IMG/VR virus record: IMGVR_UViG_3300018916_000001
Coordinates: 87,200 to 151,199 of that record
Direction: 5' to 3' (one strand)
Length of the DNA stretch: 64,000 nt
DNA from: a virus
Shown here in pieces: positions 31,863 through 40,234 of this stretch. A program made the translations under genes and the position numbers. The notes under the pieces were generated by a model, which was not told where the DNA came from, did no database searches, and saw only the letters and a program-made list of their open reading frames with translations. How positions within the stretch are numbered: the stretch's first letter is position 1; each line of letters opens with the position of its first letter.

Positions 31863-32492
31863 ATGACAAAAATACTATTAAAATGTAGATTTTGTAACAC
31901 TACTATAGAAAGAGAAAGGTCTGCCTATAATAAAGCAAATAAAGTAAGTCAAACAAATCATTTCTGCTCTAGATATTGTTCTTTCAAATATAATACTTTA
32001 ATAAACAATATAGATGTTATCTGCTCTCAATGTAAAAAAGAACTTAGTAGAAGAAAGTCTGAAGTTGCTAAAGTTAAAAATTGTTTTTGTTCTAGCAGTT
32101 GTGCAGCTAGCTATAACAATACTCATAAAATTAAAGGTACTAGACGCTCTAAACTAGAACAGTATTTAGAAGAACAATTATCTGCATTATTTCCTCGATT
32201 AGAAATATTATTTAATTATAAAGATACTATAAACTCAGAACTTGACATTTATATTCCTCAATTTAGATTAGGGATTGAACTAAACGGTATTTATCACTCA
32301 AAACCTATCTACGGAGAGAAAAAGTTAAAAAAGATTCAAAATAACGATTTACTTAAAATAGAAGCTTGTAATAAACACTTAATTACGCTAGTCATTATAG
32401 ATACTTCTAACCAAAAGAAATGGAATCCTAAATCTTCAGAAGAATATTTAGAATCTATAAAAGAGCTTTTAAATAGCTATATGCTTTTATAG
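31863..32492 (+). CDS. Vsr/EDxHD-like homing endonuclease with zinc-finger pairs
   Basis: 209 residues. The N-terminal half has two Cys-rich modules (CRFCNTTIERE...CSRYCSFKY and CSQCKKELSRR...CSSSCAASY), each a probable zinc-binding DNA-recognition unit. The C-terminal half has SELDIYIPQFRLGIELNGIY followed by H, an NDLLKIEAC helix and LITLVIID, the core of Vsr-like/EDxHD nucleases found as free-standing or intronic homing endonucleases in phages. It is the only plus-strand gene in 16.4-64 kb, which fits a mobile insertion. No adjacent interrupted gene is obvious. Confidence 0.75.
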   Translation: MTKILLKCRFCNTTIERERSAYNKANKVSQTNHFCSRYCSFKYNTLINNIDVICSQCKKELSRRKSEVAKVKNCFCSSSCAASYNNTHKIKGTRRSKLEQYLEEQLSALFPRLEILFNYKDTINSELDIYIPQFRLGIELNGIYHSKPIYGEKKLKKIQNNDLLKIEACNKHLITLVIIDTSNQKKWNPKSSEEYLESIKELLNSYMLL

Positions 32493-32638
32493 TAAAATTG
32501 CTAATCGAAGAATAGAAGGAACTATATTTCAAGGTTGTATATTTTTATAAATGATGATAAAAGTTGTAGGTATTGTAGTCGTATATAGAGTAATAATTAC
32601 ATTTAGTCATCAACCACAATAGTGTAGAGATTAATGGG

Positions 32639-32656
32639 GGGGAGAATTAACTCCCC
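32639..32656. terminator. Stem-loop GGGGAG-AATTAA-CTCCCC
   Basis: A perfect six-pair GC-rich hairpin in the 170-base gap between the endonuclease (ends 32492) and the next minus-strand gene (ends 32667). It lacks a T-tract on either strand, so it is a weak terminator or a processing hairpin. The rest of the gap holds no gene that I can support. Confidence 0.4.
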
Positions 32657-32666
32657 TTACTACTAT

Positions 32667-32903
32667 CTACTTATTCTTCTGACTTTCTTTGAATTCAACT
32701 AAAATCTGATGAAGTTCTTCTAAAGAACCTGGAAATTCCTTTGCAATATCTTCAACAATTGAGGAACAACTACTAACCAATTCTTTTCTCCTATTCTTCA
32801 AAATTCTCTTCTTAGCTTTGTCAAACTCAGGTTTCAATTCATCATAGTATTTTTTAACTTTAGGGTCAGACAGAAGTTTAGCTGTGAGAGCTTCGAGAGT
32901 CAT
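32667..32903 (-). CDS. Hypothetical 78-residue helical protein
   Basis: A Lys/Glu/Leu-rich helical protein (TLEALTAKLLSDPKVKKYYD, KAKKRILKNRRKELVSSC) starting 9 bases after its neighbour. No family recognised. Confidence 0.6.
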   Translation of the reverse strand: MTLEALTAKLLSDPKVKKYYDELKPEFDKAKKRILKNRRKELVSSCSSIVEDIAKEFPGSLEELHQILVEFKESQKNK

Positions 32904-32912
32904 TGTTTTTCC

Positions 32913-33137
32913 CTACAAATAAGTATCGTGCATTAATAGGTGTGTCCCGAATTCTTCCTCATCTTCGTCTCCCTCATTATTTATAGATTGGATGTACTTA
33001 TCATATTGTCTTCTTTCTAGAGTTCTAAGATAAGAAATTAATTGTTCTATATCTTCTTGGTTATTTCTTAACATAGAATCCCAATCTATTATTTTTCCTA
33101 GTAGTTCGTAACATTCTGACCGTTCATACTCATTCAT
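32913..33137 (-). CDS. Hypothetical 74-residue acidic protein
   Basis: An acidic helical protein with a Glu/Asp cluster near the C terminus (NNEGDEDEEEFGTHLL). It is packed in the small-gene string. No domain recognised. Confidence 0.6.
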   Translation of the reverse strand: MNEYERSECYELLGKIIDWDSMLRNNQEDIEQLISYLRTLERRQYDKYIQSINNEGDEDEEEFGTHLLMHDTYL

Positions 33138-33194
33138 CTTATTCTCTCCTAATTAATTTTATCTCGGGATTTAGTCACCTCATCCCACTACTAC

Positions 33195-33713
33195 TTATTT
33201 CTTATCTACTATTGAATTGTAGTAAATAAGTTCCTCTTCATCATTTAAGTACCCAATAACTGAATAAGTTACTCTAGGAGAATTACTAGAATAACAATAT
33301 TGAATTGTATTAGAGCTGATAACTTCTCTAATTTCTTTATTGTCTTTTCCATTATGAGAATTAATGATTGAAATATAAGGTTCACAACTATGATATCCCC
33401 TAACCATAAAGCCAGGTAGATATCTTACTAATTTAGTTGGGTCTCCTATCCATTCATCGTCTGATTCGTTGAAGACTATATTATCTTCTAAGTCTAGATA
33501 ACCAACTTGAACTAACTCATTTTTACTAGAAGTGGAATCTTTGAAATAACAAGAAGTTACGTATTTAAATACGCCTCTCGTCTTTTTAAGAATGTCTTTC
33601 TCTATTTGCTTTTGTACTTCTTTCATCATTTCTTCAGTTTTAAGAGTTATAAAGTTTCTAGAATCGTTCTTATCTGTACCACGTATTTGAGTAGTAAAGT
33701 TGTTAGTGTTCAT
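33195..33713 (-). CDS. Hypothetical 172-residue protein with repeated short strand motif
   Basis: It contains two related segments, KNELVQVGYLDLEDNIVFNE and RVTYSVIGYLNDEEELIYYN. The 50-residue protein at 34336 has FIEVGILNDKNDSVVFYDQ, so this is a small local repeat family. The middle carries Cys/His residues (RGYHSCEPYISIINSHNG). Function unknown. Confidence 0.6.
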   Translation of the reverse strand: MNTNNFTTQIRGTDKNDSRNFITLKTEEMMKEVQKQIEKDILKKTRGVFKYVTSCYFKDSTSSKNELVQVGYLDLEDNIVFNESDDEWIGDPTKLVRYLPGFMVRGYHSCEPYISIINSHNGKDNKEIREVISSNTIQYCYSSNSPRVTYSVIGYLNDEEELIYYNSIVDKK

Positions 33714-33784
33714 TGATTTTTCTCCTTAACTAAAATGGTGAATCTCGATACTCTGGAAATGTGTTAACTTGTGGTCTTTCTTTT

Positions 33785-34336
33785 CTAAGAGTTTGTCTCT
33801 AATTTTTTTAGTTCATCTAATAGTTCTCTGACTAAATCAGGATATTTACCATGGGTACCAATAGGATGACTTCCATAAATTTGATAGAATCTCTTTACAA
33901 ATTTCTCTAAACTTTTCTCTTTAGTGAATATATCTGCTAACTTATCTAACTTTTGCTCTATTCTTTCTAGACTATTAGGTATTAGTTGCTTCTTCTCTTC
34001 AGAAATTTTCCAATTGATATATTTCTTAAATTTAGTAATGTTAGCTTCTTCGTCTTCTCCATAAGTTTTGTAATCTAATTCTTTGCAATAACCACCTTTC
34101 CTCTTTTGTCCGTAATTGTCCTCTATTAATCCTAGTTTTAAGAGATAACCTTTATACTCAAAAGACTTTATAAGATTATCTACCTCCCATCTAAACCTAC
34201 TAACTAATTGATAAAGACTACAACCTTTCCATGCACCATTTATAAAAGAAAGAGTAGATTCATCACATTTAGTTTTAAAACCGTTATATTCTTCCTCAAT
34301 CTCTAAAATGTAACCTTTATACTCTAGTTTCATCAT
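33785..34336 (-). CDS. Protein with two HicB-like repeats and helical tail
   Basis: 183 residues. LEYKGYILEIEEEYNGFKTK plus helix LYQLVSRFRWEVDNLIKSF, then FEYKGYLLKLGLIEDNYG...GGYCKELDY plus helix NITKFKKYINWKI. The C-terminal 60 residues form a charged helical extension (RIEQKLDKLADIFTKEKSLE). The start overlaps the upstream TAA (TAATG). One of the clearest members of the window's expanded family. Confidence 0.7.
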   Translation of the reverse strand: MMKLEYKGYILEIEEEYNGFKTKCDESTLSFINGAWKGCSLYQLVSRFRWEVDNLIKSFEYKGYLLKLGLIEDNYGQKRKGGYCKELDYKTYGEDEEANITKFKKYINWKISEEKKQLIPNSLERIEQKLDKLADIFTKEKSLEKFVKRFYQIYGSHPIGTHGKYPDLVRELLDELKKLETNS

Positions 34337-34488
34337 TACTTTCTCCTTAAATACTGGTCATAAAACACTACTGAATCGTTTTTATCATTTAGTATTCCAA
34401 CTTCTATAAATTGGTCACTATTATCTTGAAGCTTGAATACTTTCTTAGTTCTTTTAATACTACTAGAATCAGCTAAGTTAATTTCCAT
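34336..34488 (-). CDS. Hypothetical 50-residue protein
   Basis: It starts at 34488 (MEINLADSSSIKRTKKVFKL) and ends with TAA overlapping the next ATG. It contains QFIEVGILNDKNDSVVFYDQ, related to segments of the 172-residue protein at 33195. Coupling and similarity support a real gene. Confidence 0.6.
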   Translation of the reverse strand: MEINLADSSSIKRTKKVFKLQDNSDQFIEVGILNDKNDSVVFYDQYLRRK

Positions 34489-34493
34489 TGTAT

Positions 34494-34709
34494 TTAATCT
34501 CTAGTAACTATACGAATTGTCATTTCTTCTCTTTTCTCTAGCTCTGATGCCGTAGAGATAAAACTACCAATTAGAGTGTTAAAATCTACTTTCCAACAAT
34601 CTTCACAAAAAGAAAGAATATCAAGACAAGAAGTTTTATAGCAATCTTTTTCTTCCTCTATACTTTCTACGGTTAAGATATATCCATTACATTTACATTC
34701 AAACTTCAT
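34494..34709 (-). CDS. 71-residue HicB-like small protein, Cys-rich
   Basis: MKFECKCNGYILTVESIEEE, then CYKTSCLDILSF and a short helix (FNTLIGSFISTASELEK). It has the strand-strand-helix pattern of the family, with five cysteines. It follows the next family member within 30 bases. Confidence 0.65.
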   Translation of the reverse strand: MKFECKCNGYILTVESIEEEKDCYKTSCLDILSFCEDCWKVDFNTLIGSFISTASELEKREEMTIRIVTRD

Positions 34710-34738
34710 TTAAACCTCCAGCTAATTTGTAAGGATAT

Positions 34739-35035
34739 TCACCAATTATGTAACTTAGCCCAATCTCTTAACTTAACATTGTCTTCTACTAATTGATTGT
34801 GAAATTTATAGTGTATCTCTTCATCAATTCTTCTTTCTATTTGTTCTATAAGATGAGTGAGAGAATCTGAATCATACCAACCATTAAGACCTAGAATTTC
34901 ACCTGATAAACATTCTCGTTCTGCGTCTAGATATATCTCGTATTTGTAATCTCGATATTCTTTAGTTAAGACAGGATTAAAGTCACCTTCTAGTTCATTT
35001 ATTTTTATTTTCTTTACAATATTCAGGAGGGACAA
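34739..35035 (-). CDS. 98-residue HicB-like small protein
   Basis: It contains EYRDYKYEIYLDAERECLSG, EILGLNGWY and a helix (SLTHLIEQIERRIDEEIHYK), matching the family pattern, with short N- and C-terminal extensions. It overlaps the gene at 34995 by 41 bases. Confidence 0.6.
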   Translation of the reverse strand: MSLLNIVKKIKINELEGDFNPVLTKEYRDYKYEIYLDAERECLSGEILGLNGWYDSDSLTHLIEQIERRIDEEIHYKFHNQLVEDNVKLRDWAKLHNW

Positions 35036-35276
35036 GTTCTTCTAGAAAGTAATCGTACTTATCTAGTTCAATCTTGACTTTAATAAACTGAGATAGATAA
35101 TCTACTTGTTCTTGATTTTCAAGATAACAACCATTAAAATATCTTTCCCGATTAAGAAGTCCTAAAGGCTCTAACTCATCTTCATTTAGTCTTTCTGTTA
35201 AATATTCCTTACCTATTTGTGTTTCAGTTTCTTTATCTACCCAAAACAAAGCTGCTAACATAAAATTAGATTTCAT
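34995..35276 (-). CDS. Hypothetical 93-residue protein, paralogue of the 79-residue gene at 35447
   Basis: It shares the segment LEPLGLLNRERYF...QEQVDYLSQFIKVKIELDKYDYFLE with LERLGLLRFCSNK...QEQIDYLTQLVKLNIDVTKYDYFIE of the gene two positions upstream. This implies tandem duplication with a different N terminus. Function unknown. Confidence 0.7.
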   Translation of the reverse strand: MKSNFMLAALFWVDKETETQIGKEYLTERLNEDELEPLGLLNRERYFNGCYLENQEQVDYLSQFIKVKIELDKYDYFLEELVPPEYCKENKNK

Positions 35277-35463
35277 TGTCTCCTCCTGACAAATTCAAAT
35301 CGTCTAATCTAATAAACTCTGAGTTTTCTTCTTTAGCTACTTGTACAGATATCTCAAATGCTTTAGTATCAGAGAAACCTAACTCATCCAATGCAAATTC
35401 GTAAGAGTCTAAATCGAATTGAGTTAAATTAAGTGGAATGTCTGAGTTAGTCATTATCTTCAA
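35266..35463 (-). CDS. Hypothetical 65-residue acidic protein
   Basis: A small acidic protein (DSYEFALDELGFSDTKAFEI) lying between the two paralogues and overlapping both (11 and 17 bases). The overlap pattern suggests coupled translation of all three. No family recognised. Confidence 0.6.
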   Translation of the reverse strand: MKIMTNSDIPLNLTQFDLDSYEFALDELGFSDTKAFEISVQVAKEENSEFIRLDDLNLSGGDNEI

Positions 35464-35686
35464 CCTCTATGAAATAATCGTACTTAGTTACGTCAATATT
35501 AAGTTTTACTAATTGAGTAAGATAATCTATTTGCTCTTGAGTTTCTACTTTATTACTACAAAATCTAAGTAACCCTAATCTCTCTAGTTCTGTTTCATCT
35601 TGTACATTTAGACTGACTTTTCCTATAGAAGCTTCACCGTTATAACCGTTTTCCCACTTTGTCCACCAACTAAGAATCTTATCCAT
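35447..35686 (-). CDS. Hypothetical 79-residue protein, paralogue of the gene at 34995
   Basis: The N terminus is WWTKWENGYNGEASIGKVSL. The C-terminal half is nearly superimposable on the 93-residue neighbour (QEQIDYLTQLVKLNIDVTKY). It starts a translationally coupled trio. Function unknown. Confidence 0.65.
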   Translation of the reverse strand: MDKILSWWTKWENGYNGEASIGKVSLNVQDETELERLGLLRFCSNKVETQEQIDYLTQLVKLNIDVTKYDYFIEVEDND

Positions 35687-35733
35687 GACTGCTAATTATT
35701 AAGTACAAAACTATCTGAACTAATACGATTAAG

Positions 35734-35897
35734 CTAAGAACTTGAAGAATCAACAAAATCATTGAACTCTTTTAGTAATTGATATAATTTTTCTGCTGCG
35801 TTAGGATCACCTTTATCTATTTTTTTAATGCTATCTCCATTTTGTCTAATAATTCTTTTCGTTTCTTAGCTTTTGGACTTAGTTCTCGTTGATTCAT
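35734..35897 (-). pseudogene. Small gene split by -1 frame at an A7-TAG site
   Basis: Frame 0 starts at 35897 (MNQRELSPKAKKRKELLDKM) and stops at TAG immediately after A AAA AAA (35826-35820). The -1 frame continues from there as IDKGDPNAAEKLYQLLKEFN to a TAG at 35734, giving about 54 residues in all. A_AAA_AAA directly before a stop is a classic slippery heptamer. A one-A deletion or sequencing undercount would look identical. Confidence 0.5.
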
Positions 35898-35902
35898 ACC
35901 TT

Positions 35903-36088
35903 CTACCCAATTTTTAGAAATATAGAAATACTATCTATTAATTCTTGCAGTGAACTAAAGTTATCAAGAAATATTGTTTCTCTAACTCCCCAATAATAGC
36001 CATCTTTATTTTCTCCCCAGTACAAATCATCAAATGTATTTGTCAGAAATCCAAGTAAATCTAGATAAAAGCTTTGACTATATCTCAT
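35903..36088 (-). CDS. 61-residue HicB-like small protein
   Basis: SQSFYLDLLGFLTNTFDDLYWG, ENKDGYYWGV, then helix FSSLQELIDSISIFLKI. A short form of the strand-strand-helix unit. It lies between the A7 frameshift gene and a terminator-like hairpin. Confidence 0.55.
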   Translation of the reverse strand: MRYSQSFYLDLLGFLTNTFDDLYWGENKDGYYWGVRETIFLDNFSSLQELIDSISIFLKIG

Positions 36089-36099
36089 ATAATTAATAA

Positions 36100-36123
36100 G
36101 GAGAGCTTATAATAAAACTCCCC
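36100..36123 (-). terminator. Terminator-like hairpin
   Basis: The minus strand reads GGGGAG, a twelve-base loop, CTCTCC and TTATTAATT: six pairs with one wobble and a U-rich tail, downstream of the 67-residue gene that follows the reductase. Confidence 0.6.
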
Positions 36124-36141
36124 TTGATAACGTTTACTTAT

Positions 36142-36345
36142 TTAAACTTTAAATGTGATATCTACACTAACCATCTCAGTAATAAAGTTAGCTAGACAAG
36201 CTCCTTTACTACCGTACCAATTCTTTGATTCTATCCATATATCATCTTTAAAGTATCTCCATTTATAAGCATCATATCCACAGCTATCTACGTGAACAAG
36301 AATCTCAAATACTTTATACGTCACTATTTCTTCTTTTGCTTCCAT
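36142..36345 (-). CDS. Hypothetical 67-residue protein coupled to ribonucleotide reductase
   Basis: The ATG at 36345 overlaps the reductase TAA (TAATG). An in-frame ATG at 36369 would lie inside the reductase and is less likely. It reads MEAKEEIVTYKVFEILVHVD with several Trp/Tyr residues (YKWRYFKDDIWIESKNWYG). No family recognised; co-expression with the reductase is likely. A thioredoxin-like CxxC is absent. Confidence 0.65.
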   Translation of the reverse strand: MEAKEEIVTYKVFEILVHVDSCGYDAYKWRYFKDDIWIESKNWYGSKGACLANFITEMVSVDITFKV

Positions 36346-39300
36346 TATTTTTTCTCCGGTAATAGACATTTATCTGAGTCACATCCAGCATTTCCAGAAT
36401 CAGCTACAAAATCCAACCCTTTAGAATATTTATTTACTAAGGACACAAAATCAGTAGAGACTTGGCGATTTTTTACATCTTCCATTAACTCTAAATATTT
36501 AGCTTCTGTAATAGGTTCAAAAGGAAGTCTAGGAAACGTCTCTTTAGCTTCAAATTTAGCTAATAACGCTGCTGAGATATAACCTTCGTCATTCTGAATT
36601 AAATCATGAATAGCAGTTCCTAATGGTTCAATTTCATTTTCTGAAAGTTCGATAGTAGCAGATGAGGAGTGAGTAGTATAGAAGTTATGAACTTGCATAT
36701 AAAAGTCCAATTGAGCTAATGCACTACAGTCTTTAGGGTTAAAATCTGCCTCATCACCTATTTTTGCCCAATTAACTTCTACTGGAATTTCTACTAACCA
36801 TTCTGTAACTCTTGGGTCATTAGGATCGTTTAGTAAATTACCTTCTTCATCTTTACAATCTTGAGAGGGAATAATGTTGTAACCGTAATCTCGACAAGCA
36901 AGTGCCACTGGGTCATTTACTCTATACGTAATTCGTCGGATATAACGAGTTGCTTTAGGAGGATGCCAACCAGCACTAGCTCCAGTTAGAAGAGATTTAC
37001 TTCCACTAGGAGCAATAGCAGTATATCTATTAGGAACTCTTATTCCATTCCTTTCACAGAATTCTACTACTGTATCTCTAACTACATTTTTCCATCTAGT
37101 TAAATATTCTCTTTCTGTCTCTAAAAAATAAGAAGCTTTTTCGTAATCTCTACTTCTACCAGTTTTCCACCATCTTAACCAGTCAGCTCCAAATAGATTG
37201 ACGAAGAAGTCGAATAATCCAGTAATACAAACACCAATAATAGGGTCAACTTCCCTAGAATATCTAAGTTCTTCAATATCAAATTCGTGTTGAAGTAATG
37301 GTAGAGCTGCTAATGTAGATGCTTTGAATGCTTCTTCTTGCTGTTTAATATCTAATGGGTCTAGTAAATTAGCATGAACGTCGGCTAAATTACATAAAAA
37401 CGTGTTACCAATAATTTCCAGTTTTGTTATCCTAGTGGCTTTTTATCCTCTAGTTCTATAGATTCTCTATTCTCTATAGCTCGGCGTACCTTTTCATCTT
37501 TTTACGGATGCCCTGCACTCTTGGAGCTACACCAAAAAAGTATAGGAGAAAATTTTCTCGGATTATATTTTTTGTAAGTTATGTCTTTTAACTGCCCTTC
37601 TAATAGTATCTTCGTGAACTCCAAGAAGATTTGCAATTGCTTTCTGTGATAGTTGCTGAGCAATATAAAGTTCCAAAAGAATATCTTTGGTAATTTTACT
37701 GCTTCTATCTGGTAGATTATGTTGTTTTGGTCTAGTAATACCATACCTACTAACAACTTTTTGAATTTGGTATCTAGAAACTTTATATAAGTGGGCTAGA
37801 TGTCTAGTGGAGTGACCTTTAAGATACAAATCAACAACGTTAACAATTTCACTTTCAGGTAATTCTAGAGGTTTTCTCCTCCATTTTTGACCACCTGGAC
37901 ATAAATTGTAACCTTTTGCGATGGAGTCGTATAATTGTATATAAAACTCCTCACGCTGATTTAGTTGGTCTAGAGATATAGACTCTTCTAGCACCTCGAA
38001 ATAAAATTTATCTTTACCGTATTTAGCAATTGCTCTACTTATTATTTGGGAGCGATTAGTTTTTAGCAGCTTTAGATGCTGCTTAAATCTTTTTACAACA
38101 GGCTGTATCGTCTGACCAATGTAGACTTTACTATTTATTGTATTTCTAATAATGTAGATACTACCTGTTTCAGTTTCCATAACATAATTTACAAAAGTTC
38201 ACCCTCTACGCTCTACGGTGTCAAAAGCATATTACCTCTTCTGATTACCACGGGATTAGCAATTCACAGCCTTCCCCGTTTTTGCAAGGTTTTTTAATTG
38301 AGGCAATATTATTTACCACAATTGTGCGTAACTACTCCTTCTACTACTCCCCAATTAGTAAGCGGTTCAGTAAAATCATAAACTTTAGCTACTCCTGAAG
38401 GTTTTACAGATATAACAAATGGATTTTCTTTTTCTTTATCAAAAGATTGTAGAGTCTCCATTAATAAAAACTCAGCAGCTACTTCTCTATCATCTGATGT
38501 TAGAAAAATATGGTCGAGTGTACAATAAATCTTCTTATCGTTAGAAAGAGTAAGTTCTACTGTTTCTTTTACCCCTGTTTGCCAAACCTTAGATTCACTA
38601 ATATCTCCATTAGGATTAATGATATTAAACGTCTTTCCTTCTAACTCCTCTAGTGTTTTATAACCTTCTGTAGTGAGCAAGTTCGCATCTCCTCGGAGGC
38701 TAGGATTTAAACCGTAACGACGAATCCTATGTTCTAGCTCTCTACCATCCATCTCAGGAGATAACTCTTTTAAGTAATTAGCTCCTTTCCTAATAGAAGT
38801 TACATAAGCATTAATAAACTTTTTCTTCTTCTTCGGAGTATCTAATAAATCTGCATTTGCCCTTGCTACTGCTTCTGGTACATATTGAATGGCTCCTTCT
38901 CCACTATAAAATTGCTTTCTAACAGCTTCAATAGTAGTTTCTAAATCAGGTTTAACGTGATAGCTAACAGTTAAATTAGCCATTCGCAACATATCTCTTT
39001 CGGGGTCTACTTTCCAATTCCCTTCTTCATCTTGAATCCATAAACCTAACTTAGCATTAGTAAAGTTTTCATCATCTGGACTTCCTTGATGCAAAAGTGC
39101 TGACCTTCTTATATCAGCTACAACAGTGATAACACCTGCAATGTCTAGTAATTTACAGCACTCTAGACTATTTAATCCTCTACCTGCTGCCTTAGTGATA
39201 ATATTAATCATATCAAGTAGACCAGAAATCAACTTATCTGGATTACTTAATCCTCCAAAGCTCTTAAGAACTTTCCCTTTAGGTCTTACGTAACTTGCAT

Positions 39301-39994
39301 CTATTCTAAAATTAATTTTTTTATATTTATAATCTTTTGGAAAATCAGAATAATCTACACCCCACGTCCCAATATTAGAATCTAGTAAATAAGTAGAACT
39401 TAGTTCTAGTAAATCAGTTGCCATATCTACCCAACCTTCTTTACTATCTCCAACAATATAATTAATACCTAACGTATCATCATCGATTTTCCAAGTTGAA
39501 AAACTACTATCATCAATACTATTTCCTTCTACCCAATTTGTTCCTAACTCTGTAATCTCTACTACTTCAATAGGATATTTAATACTAGGTAAGTTTTCAA
39601 TTACCTGTTCTTCAACTACTGTTCCAACTCCACATCCCATCAATAAAGCCCGGAAGTTAAATCTAAACGCTTCCCAGCTATCGACAGGTACACTAGCACA
39701 GTTATAAGCACCGATAAAATTCTTCTGCTGTTTAACCCAATTAGTTCCTCCAATCCAAAACCAACGTCCAGATACAAAAACAATATTTCTATAAAAATAC
39801 TCTCTTATTAATCTTAATTCATCATCAGTTAGCAATTCAAAATCTTGTAGTCCCTTAATTGCTCTATCTTTAGCTTCTAACGCAGTTTCCTTAGTTCCAT
39901 CTAATGATGTTCTAGAGTAACTTCTAAGAAAGAGAGGATAAGCAGTGTTAGCTTTAAAATCAACGTTTTTAGGTAGCTTCATATTTTTAGTCAT
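36345..39994 (-). CDS. nrdJ: Class II (adenosylcobalamin-dependent) ribonucleoside-triphosphate reductase, split by an intein and a group I intron
   Basis: Two exons (39994-38315 and 37418-36345) encode about 790 extein residues plus a 127-residue intein, matching the monomeric RTPR family (about 740 residues in Lactobacillus). Visible features are YNCASVPVDSWEAF, LMGCGVGTVV and the thiyl-radical motif NP/CG/EI, broken between P and C by the intein and between CG and E by the intron. The second exon has NTFLCNLADVHANLLDPLD, TAIAPSGSKSLLTGASAGWH and the C-terminal redox pair in GCDSDKCLLP. It makes dNTPs from NTPs using B12. Activity requires both RNA and protein splicing. ATG 39994 overlaps the upstream stop. 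Confidence 0.92.
37419..38314 (-). mobile_element. Group I intron with GIY-YIG homing endonuclease
   Basis: An 896-nt insertion between the GGT (Gly) and GAA (Glu) codons of the reductase NPCGEI motif. The last exon base is U and the last intron base is G, as required for group I introns. The 5' exon AAUUGUGGU (38323-38315) pairs with the intron sequence GCCUCAAUU (38304-38296): a U.G wobble at the splice site and eight of nine pairs, a convincing P1. The intron's AAUAAU near its 5' end can pair with AUUAUU of the 3' exon (P10-like). Exact splicing restores NPCGEI in frame. The P7 core elements I could not assign with confidence. Confidence 0.85.
37563..38180 (-). CDS. GIY-YIG intron-encoded homing endonuclease
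   Basis: 205 residues. Residues 5-90 are the GIY-YIG nuclease domain: GSIYIIRNTINSKVYIGQT, a catalytic Arg in VVKRFKQHL, GKDKFYFEVLEE with the Glu, and REEFYIQLYDSIAKGYNLCPGG. The C-terminal half carries two helix-turn-helix segments (STRHLAHLYKVSRYQIQKVV and SQKAIANLLGVHEDTIRRAV) of the intron-encoded-nuclease DNA-binding type. It is encoded wholly inside the reductase intron and would cut intronless alleles, driving intron homing. Confidence 0.93.
   Translation of the reverse strand: METETGSIYIIRNTINSKVYIGQTIQPVVKRFKQHLKLLKTNRSQIISRAIAKYGKDKFYFEVLEESISLDQLNQREEFYIQLYDSIAKGYNLCPGGQKWRRKPLELPESEIVNVVDLYLKGHSTRHLAHLYKVSRYQIQKVVSRYGITRPKQHNLPDRSSKITKDILLELYIAQQLSQKAIANLLGVHEDTIRRAVKRHNLQKI
38321..38701 (-). 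other. Mini-intein in the reductase active-site motif
   Basis: 127 residues inserted between NP and CG of NPCGEI. It begins SLRGDANLLTTEGYKTLEE (block A, with Ser as the first residue), has CTLDHIFLTSDD (block B TxxH), VAKVYDFTEPLTNWGVVEG (block F) and GVVTHN (block G, terminal His-Asn), with the extein nucleophile Cys immediately following. No homing endonuclease domain is present, so it is a splicing-only mini-intein. The +1 nucleophile is also the enzyme's catalytic thiyl-radical cysteine. Confidence 0.9.
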
Positions 39995-40178
39995 GTTCTG
40001 TATAAAATTCGTAAATAATAAAATCAATATATTTAGTAAGGTCTAGCTCAGTTAATTTCTTAACTACATAATCTTTAGTTGGATAAGCAGTAAAACCATC
40101 TTTTACACTTAATTGCTGTAACACAATCATTATTCCTTCTTCTCGTCCTGTTTGAAAATAACTAAGTGTTCTATCCAT
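39987..40178 (-). CDS. Hypothetical 63-residue protein upstream of the reductase
   Basis: A small protein (MDRTLSYFQTGREEGIMIVL, then DGFTAYPTKDYVVKKLTELD) whose stop overlaps the reductase start by 8 bases (ATGACTAA), making them translationally coupled. No family recognised. Confidence 0.6.
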   Translation of the reverse strand: MDRTLSYFQTGREEGIMIVLQQLSVKDGFTAYPTKDYVVKKLTELDLTKYIDFIIYEFYTEHD

Positions 40179-40234
40179 TTATTTAATGTTCTGATATTCT
40201 AACTTTTAAAATTTAGTAGATACACATTGATAAC

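Noticed and set aside
36345-36908. Separate short gene at the reductase 3' end
   Set aside because: The frame is open upstream to 37418 and encodes the conserved second half of the reductase; the internal ATG is not a real start.
37502-37756. ORF at the 3' part of the intron
   Set aside because: Out-of-frame overlap with the GIY-YIG endonuclease and the intron 3' region; no domain.
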